From assembly GCA_036510675.1 (NCBI GenBank), contig DATCDN010000054.1, positions 15,140-79,139 of the forward strand: a stretch of 64,000 nt of DNA. The letters run 5' to 3'. Source of the stretch: JAATGI01 sp036510675. GTDB lineage: Bacteria > Pseudomonadota > Alphaproteobacteria > ATCC43930 > CGMCC-115725. Below the pieces are notes generated by a model. It was not told where the DNA came from, did no database searches, and saw only the letters and a program-made list of their open reading frames with translations. Below are positions 8,535-17,978 of this stretch, one piece after another. Every line of letters begins with the position of its first letter. The first letter of the stretch is position 1. A program made the position numbers and the translations under genes.

Positions 8535-9875
8535 TCAGCGCAGGGCGATCAGCTCGCCGGCGTCGGTCAGCACATAAAGCGTGTTGTTGGCGACCACCGG
8601 ATCGAGGGACACGCCATCGGGAAAGTCGGTGGTGCCGAGCGGCTTGCCGGTATAGGGCGAGACGGAAAAGGCCTGGCCGTTCGACGCCGTGACGATCAGC
8701 CGGTCGCCGGCCAGGATCGGCCCGGCCCAGCGGATCGGATCGCGCTTCTTCTCCGGATTCTCGAAGCGTGGCAGATGCGTCGCCCAGCGTACCTTGCCGT
8801 CTTTCCAGGTCAGGCACAGCAGGCTGACATCGTTACTAAGTACATAGACATAGTCGCCCGCGACCCACGGGCCCTGCGTTCCGCCGATGTCCTGCTCCCA
8901 CACCCGGTCGCCGGTACGCAGGTCGATCGCGACCATCCGGCCGCTATGGCTCACGGCGAAGACTCGGCCGCGATCGATCACCGGCCGGCCGTGGATGTCG
9001 GCAAGCGAGCTCAGCGCGCCCAGCGGCTGGGAGGTGGCGAGATTGTCGGTCCATTCCGAATGGCCATTCTCAAGCCGCAGCGCGAACAGCTCGCCCGAGG
9101 AATAGGCGACGACGACGGTATCGCCGGCCACTGCCGGCGCCGGGGTGCCGAGAATGTCGGCGCCTTCTGGCAGGCCGGTATGGGACCACAGCTCATGCCC
9201 ATCGCGGGAATCGAGCGCGACCAGCTTGTTGTCGACATTCACCGCCAGCACGCGGGTGTCGATGGCGGTCGGCGCGCCATGGAACGGCGCGTCGCCCTGA
9301 TGCACCCAGAGCTGCTTTCCGGTGGTGGCGTCATAAGCGAAAACGAGGCCATAGCCGGTCGTGACATAGAGTCGGTTGTTATTGAACGCGACGCCGCCGC
9401 CAAACGCCTCGTCGCGCGCCTTTTTGGGCTTGGTATCGACTTGCCACAGCCGCGTGCCGGTCGCCGCATCGACCGCGAACACCACGTCCTCGCCATCGAG
9501 ACCATAGACCCGGCCGCCCGCGACCACCGGTTGCGCGGTGATCCGGGTATAGCGCGACGCGCCCTCGCCGATGCCGGTGCTCCACAGGGTTTTCAGCGGC
9601 CCCGACAAGGCCAGATGCTGCATGGCGTGATCGGGATAGCCGCCGGATTCCGGCCATTCCGTGTTCACCGCCGGCCGCGGCAGCCGCACCGCCAAATTCT
9701 GCAAATTGGGGTCGGCCTGGATCTGCCGGTCATTCGTCAGCACATCGACGCGTTTGCCCGGTATCGGCGTCTTGTTGTCGCGGCCGAACAGGGAATCGGT
9801 CCAATCCTGGGCCGTATCGCAACCGCCTACCAGCAGCGACAAGCCTAACGCCACGCAAACGAGGCTCCGCTTCAC
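8535..9875 (-). CDS. bamB: Outer-membrane assembly lipoprotein BamB
   Basis: A 446-residue lipoprotein with PQQ-like beta-propeller repeats (recurrent G-x-x-LW blades such as GTRLWQVDTK, GKQLWVHQGD and GHELWSHTG). The signal peptide carries a lipobox ending LLVGGC, with cysteine at residue 19, so the mature protein should be anchored to the outer membrane facing the periplasm. It scaffolds the BAM complex that inserts beta-barrel proteins. The start is GTG 9875. It lies between the yfgM-like gene and der, the conserved arrangement for bamB, which supports the call. Confidence 0.93.
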   Translation of the reverse strand: MKRSLVCVALGLSLLVGGCDTAQDWTDSLFGRDNKTPIPGKRVDVLTNDRQIQADPNLQNLAVRLPRPAVNTEWPESGGYPDHAMQHLALSGPLKTLWSTGIGEGASRYTRITAQPVVAGGRVYGLDGEDVVFAVDAATGTRLWQVDTKPKKARDEAFGGGVAFNNNRLYVTTGYGLVFAYDATTGKQLWVHQGDAPFHGAPTAIDTRVLAVNVDNKLVALDSRDGHELWSHTGLPEGADILGTPAPAVAGDTVVVAYSSGELFALRLENGHSEWTDNLATSQPLGALSSLADIHGRPVIDRGRVFAVSHSGRMVAIDLRTGDRVWEQDIGGTQGPWVAGDYVYVLSNDVSLLCLTWKDGKVRWATHLPRFENPEKKRDPIRWAGPILAGDRLIVTASNGQAFSVSPYTGKPLGTTDFPDGVSLDPVVANNTLYVLTDAGELIALR

Positions 9876-9917
9876 GGTCGGGAACTCCTGAGATTGACGT
9901 TCATCGCGCGGCCGGCA

Positions 9918-10568
9918 TCAGGGATGGCTCGGCGCCAGCGCGGCCGCCATTTCGGCGGCGCGGGTGCGCATGCCCTGGGGCGCCACGCGATTGTCGGAAA
10001 GCCGCCGATAGGTCGCCGCGGCGACCTTCTTGTCGCCGGTCTTGAGCTGGGCCAGCGCGGTCATTTCCAGCGCGCTGGGCTGCCACGGCCCAGCGCCGGC
10101 GGCCAGCGGCTGCAATTGTTCGATCAGCCGTTTAGGATCGCCGCTGGCGAGGCTGTTCTGCGCGGAGAGAATGGTCGCGAGGTCGCGGAACTGCTGATCG
10201 ACCGAGGCATCGGTGGCGATCGCGTTATAGCGCGCCACCGCTCCCGCCTTGTCGCCATTATGGACCAGGATTCCAGCGCCCTCGAACCGCGCCAGCACGC
10301 CGCGCCGCCCGGACGCCTCCGCCAGCGTGGCAAAAGCGTTGCTCGCTTCCTTGATTTTGCCCTGATGCAGTAGCTCGAGGGCGACCTGATACCGTTCGCC
10401 CTCGTCGGCGCGAACCCGCGCCTGATACTGCCGCCACGCCACGGCGACGCCGGTCGCGATCACCACCACAATGAGGAAACCGATGACGTAGTAGCCATAG
10501 CGCTGCCACAGGCGCGCGAAATTCTCGCGCCTCAAATCTTCATCGATTTCCTTGAAAATGTCGCTCAC
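9918..10568 (-). CDS. YfgM-like membrane-anchored TPR protein
   Basis: I place the start at GTG 10568 (VSDIFKEIDEDL), giving 216 residues; the longer open frame adds 80 non-conserved residues. The N-terminal cytoplasmic stretch EIDEDLRRENFARLW precedes one membrane helix at about residues 24-45, and the rest is a periplasmic TPR-like helical domain. In E. coli YfgM is an ancillary SecYEG protein associated with periplasmic chaperones. The gene sits directly upstream of bamB and der in the same direction, matching the E. coli order. Fold and context support the call; function is by family. Confidence 0.8.
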   Translation of the reverse strand: MSDIFKEIDEDLRRENFARLWQRYGYYVIGFLIVVVIATGVAVAWRQYQARVRADEGERYQVALELLHQGKIKEASNAFATLAEASGRRGVLARFEGAGILVHNGDKAGAVARYNAIATDASVDQQFRDLATILSAQNSLASGDPKRLIEQLQPLAAGAGPWQPSALEMTALAQLKTGDKKVAAATYRRLSDNRVAPQGMRTRAAEMAAALAPSHP

Positions 10569-10759
10569 TCGGTACTCCGAACACCGCCCCGCAACCTGTT
10601 GGCTATCATAGAGTTTGGGCGGGAGCGAGATAAACTTGCGGCGGCGCGGACGGGCGCGCTGTCGCCGCGCCGGGCGCCCCATCGGGCTGGACCTGCGCCG
10701 GAAAATGAGGAAAACTGACGCGTTTTGTTCATTGAGGGGGCCGGAATACGGCACGGCCG

Positions 10760-11119
10760 ATGGCCAATCTTGTCCGCCTGAGCGAAATTCGACGTAAGAC
10801 CAAGCCAAGCTTTTTCAGCCGAGGCGAACTGAATCAGCTCCTGTCGCTTTACAGCCGTCAAGTGTCGCGCGGCGTATGGCGCGACTACGCGATCGGCGTG
10901 CAGGACGGCAAGGCGCTATTCGCGGTATTCCGCCACAGCCATGAAAGCGCGCTGTTCACTATCGTCAAATCAACCCCACCGAAAGCCGGCCGGGTCGAGT
11001 TCATCCTGATGGCGGGTCGCCTGCCCTTGGCGCGTGGCACCGATCTCACGGTCATCCTGGCGAGCCTGACGGGACGGCTGCGCGGTCATGCGCGGCTCTT
11101 GGACCAAGCGGGGCGCTGA
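10760..11119 (+). CDS. DUF2794 family protein
   Basis: A 119-residue protein of the alphaproteobacterial DUF2794 family. The recognisable core is FFSRGELNQLLSLYSRQV followed by WRDYAIG and AVFRHSHESALFTIVK. No membrane segment or signal peptide is visible, so it is probably cytoplasmic. No function is established. It is divergent from the yfgM-like gene across about 190 bases and lies upstream of hpnN, with roughly 250 bases between. Confidence 0.8.
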   Translation: MANLVRLSEIRRKTKPSFFSRGELNQLLSLYSRQVSRGVWRDYAIGVQDGKALFAVFRHSHESALFTIVKSTPPKAGRVEFILMAGRLPLARGTDLTVILASLTGRLRGHARLLDQAGR

Positions 11120-11366
11120 CGCCCGGCGTATTGGGCTTGCGTAGAGCCGCCGCTTCGCCAATAAGGAACCCCCATTAGTCGATACATCCGCCTTGATTTC
11201 GCCTTTTTCCCTATAGATTGATAGTGAAGCGCGCGCGGTTTTGCGCATCGCGCCTGGCACCGCTTTCCCCTTCGCCCTTCAACCGTCAGTCCCAGACCGC
11301 CGGGCCGGACAAAACGAGTGGTTGCTTGAGGACCGATTTCGGCCTTTCCCCGCGCGGTCAGCGCCC

Positions 11367-14015
11367 ATGATGTGGACCAGGATCAATCGTCCGGGGCCGG
11401 CGGATGACGGCCACGCGGACGTGCTGGCGCGGACGATTGCCGACATTGTCGAATTCAGCCGCCGGCGGGCCGCGTGGATTACCGCCGGATTGCTGCTGCT
11501 GACCGTGATCGGCTCGATCTTCGCGGTCCAGCGCCTGCATATCGATACCGACATCGACAAGCTGATGAGCCCCGATCTGCAATGGCGGCAGCGCGAAGCC
11601 GAGATGGAGCACGCCTTTCCTCAGAATGTCGATCTGCTGGTGGTGGTGGTCGATGGCGATACACCCGACCGTGCCGAGGATGCCAGCGCCGCGCTGACCG
11701 ACTATCTCGCCGGCGAAAAAAGCCTTTTCAAAACCGTGCGGCGCGCCGGCGGCGGCGAATTCTTCGAGCGCGAAGGGCTGCTGTTCCTGTCGCAGGCGGC
11801 GATCGAGAAAGTTACCGGGCAGATCATCGCCGCCCAGCCGCTGCTCGGCACGCTCGCCGCCGATCCCAGCCTGCGCGGGGTGTTCGACGCGCTCGACCTC
11901 GCGGCGCAAGGCATAATTCATGGTGCCACCACCGGCGATCTGCTGGACGCGACCTTCAACGCGGTCGCGGACGCGACCGAGGCGTCGCTGTACGAACGCT
12001 ATGCGCCGCTGTCGTGGCAGCGCCTGCTCAGCGGCCGGCAGCCGCAGTCCCGCGAATTGCGCCGCTTCATCCTGACCAAGCCGGCGCTGGATTACACGAA
12101 ACTTCAGCCGGGGCGGCGGGCAACGCTGGCGGTCCATGCCGCGGCGACGAAGCTAGGCCTGACCCCGGACCGCGGCGTGCGCGTGCGCGTCACCGGGCCG
12201 GTGGCGCTGTCGGATGCCGAGTTCTCCACCCTGGCGCGCGGCGCCGGTCTCATGAGCGCGTTGTTGGTCGGCTTCCTGCTGTTGTGGCTGATGCTGGGGC
12301 TGCGCTCGCTGCGCCTGGTTCTGGCGGTCGTCGTCACGCTGGTGGTCGGGCTGGTCGCCTGCGCCGATTTCGCGGTGCTGGCGGTCGGCGCGCTTAATCC
12401 GATCTCGGTGGCGTTCGCGGTGCTGTTCGTCGGCATTGCCGTGGATTTCGGTATTCAATTCTGTCTGCGCTATCGCGACGAGCGTTACCGGCTCGATGAT
12501 TTCGCCGTTGCCCTGCGCCGCACCGGCGGCGGCATCGGCCGGGCGCTGGCGATCGCGGCGGCGGCTACCGCCGTCGGATTTTTGTCCTTCGTTCCGACCG
12601 ACTATACCGGCGTCGCCGATCTCGGCCTGATCGCGGGCTTCGGCATGATGATCGCGCTCATTCTCAATCTGACGCTGTTGCCCGCGCTGTTGACGCTCTT
12701 GCGCCTCCCTGGCGAGCGGCAGCCCGTCGGCTTCGCCTGGGCGGCGCCGGTCGGCCGCTTCCTGATCGCGCGGCGCCATTGGGTGCTGGCGGCCACCGGG
12801 GCGGCCACCATCGCAGCCGCGGCCGTGCTGCCGGGACTGACCTTCGATTTCAACCCGCTGCATTTGCAGAATCCCGGCGAGGAAGCCGTCGCCACCCTCT
12901 ACGATCTCATGGCCGATCCCGATACCACGCCCTACACCATCGATGTGATGACACCCTCGCCCGCCGCGGCGGCCACGCTGGCCACCAGGATCGATGAACT
13001 GCCCCAGGTGGCGCGCACGGTCACGATCAACAGCTTCATTCCCGGCGATCAGAAGGACAAGCTCGCGATCGTCGCGGACGCACATCAACTGCTCGATCCG
13101 ACCCTGTCTCCCGCGACCACCAAGCCCAGCCCGACGCCGACGGAGATGATCGCCGCGATCGTCAAGACGCGCAACGATGTCCGCACGGTTGCCGCCAAGG
13201 GCAATTTCGCGGCCCAGCGTTTGGCATCGGACCTCGATGCGGTGATCAATCGCGGCGTCGGCGTGCTGCCAGGGCTCGAGGCCAATCTATCGGCGGGAAT
13301 CGGGCGGCGGCTCAATGAGCTGCGCCTCGCGCTGGGCGCCGAACCCGTGACGTACGACAGCCTGCCGGCGCAATTGAAAGCCGATTGGGTGACGCCGGAT
13401 GGCCGCGCCCGCATCGAGGTCTATCCGGCCGGCGATGCGCGCGACAATGCCACGCTGCGTGCCTTTGCCGCCGCCGTGCGCTCGGTCGCGCCCGACGCGA
13501 CCGGCTCGCCGATCTCGATTCAGGAATCGGCGCACACCGTGATGCATGCGTTCGTCACCGCGGCCATCGTGGCGGTCATCGCCATCGCGATTCTCCTGGC
13601 CCTCATTCTGCGCCGGCTCGACGATGTGCTGCTGGTGTTGGCGCCATTGCTGCTGGCCGGCCTGCTGACGCTGGCGACCAGCGTGGTGGCGGGCATGCCG
13701 CTGAATTTCGCCAACATCATCGCCCTGCCGCTGCTGCTCGGCATCGGCGTCGCGTTCGATATCTATTTCGTCATGCGTTGGCGCGATGGGGTGCGCGACC
13801 TCCTCGGGTCGAGCACGGCGCGCGCCATCCTGTTCAGCGCACTGACCACCGGCACGGCATTCGGCAGCCTGGCGCTGTCGCCGCATCCCGGCACGTCGGA
13901 GATGGGGCGCCTGCTGATCCTGGCGCTGGTTTATACGCTGATTTGCACCTTCCTGGTGCTGCCGGCCCTATTGTCGGCGCTGCGGCGGGTGCCGGAAGCG
14001 GGCAATGCGCGCTGA
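11367..14015 (+). CDS. hpnN: Hopanoid RND-type transporter HpnN (MMPL family)
   Basis: An 882-residue RND/MMPL membrane protein, counted from ATG 11367 (a second ATG follows at 11370; the open frame extends 42 codons upstream without family-like sequence). The pattern is one N-terminal membrane helix (about residues 30-52), a large periplasmic loop, a block of five helices with the sterol-sensing-like region, then a repeat of the same layout in the second half. HpnN moves hopanoids from the inner to the outer membrane. Neighbours hpnI, hpnM and hpnH support the assignment. The stop is one base from the convergent hpnI stop. Confidence 0.9.
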   Translation: MMWTRINRPGPADDGHADVLARTIADIVEFSRRRAAWITAGLLLLTVIGSIFAVQRLHIDTDIDKLMSPDLQWRQREAEMEHAFPQNVDLLVVVVDGDTPDRAEDASAALTDYLAGEKSLFKTVRRAGGGEFFEREGLLFLSQAAIEKVTGQIIAAQPLLGTLAADPSLRGVFDALDLAAQGIIHGATTGDLLDATFNAVADATEASLYERYAPLSWQRLLSGRQPQSRELRRFILTKPALDYTKLQPGRRATLAVHAAATKLGLTPDRGVRVRVTGPVALSDAEFSTLARGAGLMSALLVGFLLLWLMLGLRSLRLVLAVVVTLVVGLVACADFAVLAVGALNPISVAFAVLFVGIAVDFGIQFCLRYRDERYRLDDFAVALRRTGGGIGRALAIAAAATAVGFLSFVPTDYTGVADLGLIAGFGMMIALILNLTLLPALLTLLRLPGERQPVGFAWAAPVGRFLIARRHWVLAATGAATIAAAAVLPGLTFDFNPLHLQNPGEEAVATLYDLMADPDTTPYTIDVMTPSPAAAATLATRIDELPQVARTVTINSFIPGDQKDKLAIVADAHQLLDPTLSPATTKPSPTPTEMIAAIVKTRNDVRTVAAKGNFAAQRLASDLDAVINRGVGVLPGLEANLSAGIGRRLNELRLALGAEPVTYDSLPAQLKADWVTPDGRARIEVYPAGDARDNATLRAFAAAVRSVAPDATGSPISIQESAHTVMHAFVTAAIVAVIAIAILLALILRRLDDVLLVLAPLLLAGLLTLATSVVAGMPLNFANIIALPLLLGIGVAFDIYFVMRWRDGVRDLLGSSTARAILFSALTTGTAFGSLALSPHPGTSEMGRLLILALVYTLICTFLVLPALLSALRRVPEAGNAR

Positions 14016-14016
14016 C

Positions 14017-15183
14017 CTAGCGGCTTCCGCCGTCCATCAGGTAACCGCCCGCGCCGACGCGCAGCCGCTGGCCCCGCCACGCGACGGTGCGGGTGAAAAA
14101 GCACGAAACGAATACCCAGAAGGACAGCGCGTCGCGCACCGGCAGCAGCCATGGCGCGGCGGGCGGCAGGCCCAACTGCGCATCGACCAGGCGGGCGGTC
14201 GCGATGCGGCAGATGGCGGTGCAGGTCAGCATCGCGACCGCCGAGGCATCGAACCCCGAAACCAAATTCGCCAGCACGCACAGCAGCAGAGGATGCGTGA
14301 CCAGGGTCCCGGCGAAGCCGGTCGGCGCCAGGGCGCGGACCGTCAGCGCCCAGCGCTTTTCCTGGCGCAACAACGCGCCGAGTCCCGGCTCGGCGACGAT
14401 GGTATCGACCAGATAGGGCACCAGCACCACGCGCTGGCCGAGACGCCGGACCGCCGCGCCCAAGGCGTGGTCGTCCGCAAGCCGGTCGGCGATCGCGGCG
14501 AAGCCGCCCGCAGCCTCCAGCGTCGCCCGGCGCAGCGCGATGGTGGCGCCGAAGCAGCCATCGCCGATGCCCAGCGCGTCGCCCAGAATCGCCTGCGGCA
14601 GAAAAGCATGGTCGATATGGAGCGCCGCCAGCCGCGCCCACAGGCCCGTCGCCGGCCGGCCGCGATAGAGACAGGTCGCCAGCCCGACGCCCGGTTGCGC
14701 CAGCGCCGCCACCAGGGTGGCGATATAGTCGGGGCCCACCCGAATATCCGCATCGGCCATGACCAGGATGTCGTGCCGCGCCGCGGGCAGCATCGCCTTG
14801 AGATTGGCAACCTTGCGGTTGCCCGATGGCCAGTCGGCCGGCCAATCCGAATGGACCACCAGGCCGATATCGGCGGCGGGAAATTCGCGGATCAGACGTT
14901 CGACCTGCGCGATCGCCGGATCGCGCGGGTTCTGCACGCCAAAGACGAGTTGATAGGCGGGATAATGCTGGCGGCAGAACGAGCGCAGGTTCTGGTAAAG
15001 CTCGGGATCGTCGCCGCACAGCGGCTTCAGCACGGTGACCGCCGGCTGGAGGCCGCGAGCCGCTGGTTTGCGGCGGACGAAGCTGCGCACCGCGAACGGC
15101 GCGGCCAGCAGATAAACTGTCCCTGCCGCCGCGCAAGCAAGCAACATGTTGGACAACAACATCAGAAGCGAATCGGATATCAT
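14017..15183 (-). CDS. hpnI: Hopanoid glycosyltransferase HpnI (GT21 family)
   Basis: A 388-residue ceramide-glucosyltransferase-like enzyme. An N-terminal membrane helix at about residues 8-28 is followed by a GT-A domain with all four family markers: LKPLCGDD, MADADIRV, LADDHALG and the QxxRW-type motif RQEKRW. Two or three membrane helices close the protein. HpnI transfers N-acetylglucosamine onto bacteriohopanetetrol in the route to the cyclitol-ether head group, in work on other bacteria. The partner genes hpnK and hpnJ are not in this window. It is convergent with hpnN and divergent from mlaA. Confidence 0.88.
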   Translation of the reverse strand: MISDSLLMLLSNMLLACAAAGTVYLLAAPFAVRSFVRRKPAARGLQPAVTVLKPLCGDDPELYQNLRSFCRQHYPAYQLVFGVQNPRDPAIAQVERLIREFPAADIGLVVHSDWPADWPSGNRKVANLKAMLPAARHDILVMADADIRVGPDYIATLVAALAQPGVGLATCLYRGRPATGLWARLAALHIDHAFLPQAILGDALGIGDGCFGATIALRRATLEAAGGFAAIADRLADDHALGAAVRRLGQRVVLVPYLVDTIVAEPGLGALLRQEKRWALTVRALAPTGFAGTLVTHPLLLCVLANLVSGFDASAVAMLTCTAICRIATARLVDAQLGLPPAAPWLLPVRDALSFWVFVSCFFTRTVAWRGQRLRVGAGGYLMDGGSR

Positions 15184-15339
15184 GCGTGCGGTCGGGTATC
15201 TCTCTATGGGCGTCGCCCGAATCTTGCACCGTTGCGAGCGGAATTGCCACCCCTGCCGCGAAATTGCCGTTGCAATTCCTTAGGGGCGCCGTCAACCATT
15301 TCAGGGTAAACTCGCTGCACCGGAATTTCCTATTCGAGG

Positions 15340-16158
15340 ATGCCGATTTTGAAGCGCTATCTATTCGTGCTGTTGTTGGGTTCGATCTTGGCGATGTCGA
15401 GCGGCCTCGCCTGGGCACAGGCCGAAGACGACATGAACGACCCGCTGGAGCCGATGAACCGGGTGTTCTTCGACTTCGACATGTTCCTCGACCGGATCCT
15501 CCTGAAACCCGTGGCACAGGTCTATGTCGCGGTGGTGCCGACACCGGGGCGCCACGCGGTGCACCATGTGCTGGCCAACATGAATGAGCCGATCATCTTC
15601 GCCAACAATATGCTGCAGGGCCAATTCCACCGTGCCGACATCACGGTCGGACGCTTCCTGTTGAACAGCACATTCGGATTGGCGGGTATTTTCGACTGGG
15701 CCAGCGTCAGCGGCCTGCCCAAACAGAACGGCGATTTCGGTCAGACGCTCTATGCCTGGGGCATCGATTCCGGCCCCTATCTGTTCCTGCCGATCCTCGG
15801 TCCGAGCAATCCGCGCGATGCGATCGGCTTTGGCGTGGACAGCTATGCCGACCCGATCGGTTATGCGTTCTGGAACGCCGGCGGCCTGCGCTGGGCCAAT
15901 TGGGCCCGGTACGGCGTCGATGCGACCGATTCCCGCTCGCAGGAACTCGACACGCTCGACGAATTACAGCGCACCACGATCGACTTTTATGCCGCGATCC
16001 GCAGTCTGTCGCGCCAGCAGCGGGCCATCGAACTGCGCCACGGCGAGCCGGCGCCCTTGCCGAAGCTGGATTCGCTCTATGGGCCAAACTCGGCCGTCAA
16101 GCCGCAGGCCGCAAATCAAGGCAAAGCCGGCCCCGTGCAACCGGCGACGGCTCAATAA
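15340..16158 (+). CDS. mlaA: MlaA/VacJ family phospholipid-trafficking protein lacking a lipobox
   Basis: A 272-residue VacJ/MlaA homologue. The family core is clear: DPLEPMNRVFFDFD near residues 30-43, then LLNSTFGLAGIFDWA and the SGPYLFLPILGPSNPRD block. MlaA sits in the outer membrane and removes mislocalised outer-leaflet phospholipids. The signal peptide runs to about AWA at residue 25, but there is no cysteine at the cleavage site. This copy may therefore not be lipidated, or may be held by its own barrel-like helices. A terminator hairpin follows directly. It faces the convergent hpnM, the MlaC-like partner. Confidence 0.9.
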   Translation: MPILKRYLFVLLLGSILAMSSGLAWAQAEDDMNDPLEPMNRVFFDFDMFLDRILLKPVAQVYVAVVPTPGRHAVHHVLANMNEPIIFANNMLQGQFHRADITVGRFLLNSTFGLAGIFDWASVSGLPKQNGDFGQTLYAWGIDSGPYLFLPILGPSNPRDAIGFGVDSYADPIGYAFWNAGGLRWANWARYGVDATDSRSQELDTLDELQRTTIDFYAAIRSLSRQQRAIELRHGEPAPLPKLDSLYGPNSAVKPQAANQGKAGPVQPATAQ

Positions 16159-16173
16159 GACCAGTCTAAGCGT

Positions 16174-16791
16174 TCAGCCGCGATCCTCGGCGGCTTTTTT
16201 GCGGAGCGCATCGACGAGGGCCGGCGCGCCGCCGCGACTGAGGACCGCCGAGAATTCCGAGCGCCGCGTCGCCAACTCGCTGATGGTGCCGCTGAGATAG
16301 ACGTCTTCGATCTTCCAGCCGCCGGCTTCCGCCTTCATCAGATAGTCGAGTTGCACCGGGCTATCATCCACCCGGATCAGCTTGCTGTGGACGATGACGC
16401 CGTCCCGGGTCGCGGTCACCGCGGCATCGACGTCGAAGCGCTCCCCCCCATCATGGGTGAATCGGCCGGCATAGGTGGCGGCACTGAAATTGCCGAACGC
16501 CGTCACCAGCTCGGACTGCTGCTGTGGCGGAATGCTGCTCCAGCGCGGACCAACCGCGAGACGGGTCATTTGCGGCAGGTCGAACGCATTCCTGATTGCG
16601 CCTTCTAGCCGGTCGCGCCGCCCGGTGAAGCCCAAGGCCGGGCCACTCTTCATCGTCGCTGACAAGGTGTCATAGAAGCCGCGAATCGTGGTCACGGCCT
16701 GCGCCGGCGGCGTCGCGGCGAGCGCGAAAGGGGTCGAGACGGCGAGTGCCGCGACCAGCCCCATCTGAATCATCCAATGACGCGAAATCAT
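16174..16791 (-). CDS. hpnM: HpnM, MlaC/Ttg2D-like periplasmic lipid carrier
   Basis: A 205-residue exported protein: Sec signal peptide to about residue 26 (ending FALA-A), then the toluene-tolerance (Ttg2D/MlaC) domain with the pattern IRNAFDLPQMTRLAVG, the loop YAGRFTHDGGERFDV and W-KIEDVYLSG near the C-terminus. MlaC proteins shuttle phospholipid across the periplasm; the hopanoid-cluster subtype is called HpnM. The position between mlaA and ispH-hpnH supports the HpnM call. It is divergent from ispH across about 240 bases. Confidence 0.82.
   Translation of the reverse strand: MISRHWMIQMGLVAALAVSTPFALAATPPAQAVTTIRGFYDTLSATMKSGPALGFTGRRDRLEGAIRNAFDLPQMTRLAVGPRWSSIPPQQQSELVTAFGNFSAATYAGRFTHDGGERFDVDAAVTATRDGVIVHSKLIRVDDSPVQLDYLMKAEAGGWKIEDVYLSGTISELATRRSEFSAVLSRGGAPALVDALRKKAAEDRG
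16176..16200 (+). terminator. Intrinsic terminator of mlaA, inside the hpnM 3' end
   Basis: The stem AGCCGC (16176-16181) pairs with GCGGCT (16190-16195) around an eight-base loop and runs into six T residues (16195-16200). It starts 18 bases after the mlaA stop. The same bases encode the last residues and stop codon of the convergent hpnM, so the terminator lies within its coding sequence. Confidence 0.65.
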
Positions 16792-17033
16792 ACGACGCGC
16801 ACCCCTTCCCGGCCATTGCGGGTGGTATCCTGGCCGCTGCCGACCATATGGGGAGCCACCCCGCCAATTCCATCCGTCAAATGCGGCGATACCCCATGCC
16901 GGCGATTCGCTCTGCCATGCAAGGGATAGGAAGAGGCTTACAATGCCCGGTCCGATTGCTATTTATGATGCGATTTTCGGTTCGGGGGTTCGGTAATGAT
17001 CGGTATATGATCATCGGAATTAATACAGGAGAT

Positions 17034-17966
17034 ATGTCGATGCGGGTAGTTTTGGCCCAGCCCCGCGGCTTTTGCGCCGGCGTGGAACGCGCCATCGAAA
17101 TCGTCGAGCGGGCCATCGACAAATACGGCCCGCCGATCTATGTCCGTCACGAAATCGTGCACAACCGCCATGTCGTGGAGCGGCTGCGCGCCAAGGGCGC
17201 GGTGTTCGTCGACGATCTCGACACGATTCCGCCCGGCAGCGTCACCATTTTCAGCGCCCATGGCGTGTCGAGCGCGGTGGAGCGAGAGGCTGCCGGCCGC
17301 GATCTGCCGGTCATCGACGCCACCTGCCCGCTCGTCTCCAAGGTTCATAACGAGGGCCAGCGCTATGCCAATCAGGGCCGCGAGATCATCCTGATCGGCC
17401 ATGCCGGGCACCCCGAGATCGAGGGAACGATGGGCCGCATCGACGGCAAGGTTCATCTGATCTCGACCGCCGCCGAGGTCGCGACTCTCGCCGTCGCCAC
17501 GCCGGCGCGGCTCGCCTATATCACCCAGACGACGCTCAGCGTCGATGACACGCGCGCCGTGATCGACGCCCTGCGCTCGCGATTTCCCAACATTGTCGGA
17601 CCCGACACCAAGGACATCTGCTACGCCACTCAAAACCGCCAGCACGCCGTCCGCGACCTCGCCGGCACGGTCCAGGTCGTGCTGGTGGTGGGCTCGGCGA
17701 ACAGCTCGAACTCCAACCGCTTGCGAGAGATCGCCGAGGAACAGGGCATCGCGGCATATCTCGTCGCCGATGCCGACTCCCTGGACCCGGCATGGCTCAA
17801 CGGTGTCGAGTCGATTGGCATTACGGCAGGTGCCTCCGCCCCCGAAGAACTGGTCCAGGGTCTGATCGACCGGCTGCGTCAATTTGGCGAGGTCCAGGTC
17901 GAGCCGCTGGCCGGTATCACGGAGAATGTTCGGTTTCGCATCCCCGCTGAACTCGCCGACGCCTGA
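17034..17966 (+). CDS. ispH: 4-hydroxy-3-methylbut-2-enyl diphosphate reductase IspH
   Basis: A 310-residue iron-sulfur enzyme for the last step of the MEP isoprenoid pathway, giving IPP and DMAPP. The three cluster cysteines are C14 (RGFCAGV), C98 (ATCPLVSK) and C196 (DICYATQNR). ATG 17034 is chosen because CAGGAG lies just upstream and the homology begins there; the open frame extends 96 codons further upstream without support. Placed 12 bases before hpnH, it probably supplies isoprenoid precursor in the same transcript as hopanoid tailoring. The upstream 240 bases hold no other gene. Confidence 0.96.
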   Translation: MSMRVVLAQPRGFCAGVERAIEIVERAIDKYGPPIYVRHEIVHNRHVVERLRAKGAVFVDDLDTIPPGSVTIFSAHGVSSAVEREAAGRDLPVIDATCPLVSKVHNEGQRYANQGREIILIGHAGHPEIEGTMGRIDGKVHLISTAAEVATLAVATPARLAYITQTTLSVDDTRAVIDALRSRFPNIVGPDTKDICYATQNRQHAVRDLAGTVQVVLVVGSANSSNSNRLREIAEEQGIAAYLVADADSLDPAWLNGVESIGITAGASAPEELVQGLIDRLRQFGEVQVEPLAGITENVRFRIPAELADA

Positions 17967-17978
17967 GGAGAGCTGAAT

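Noticed and set aside
13931..15544. 537-residue minus-strand frame overlapping hpnI
   Set aside because: It is out of frame with hpnI and rich in Arg/Ala/Gly; hpnI has the complete GT21 motif set.
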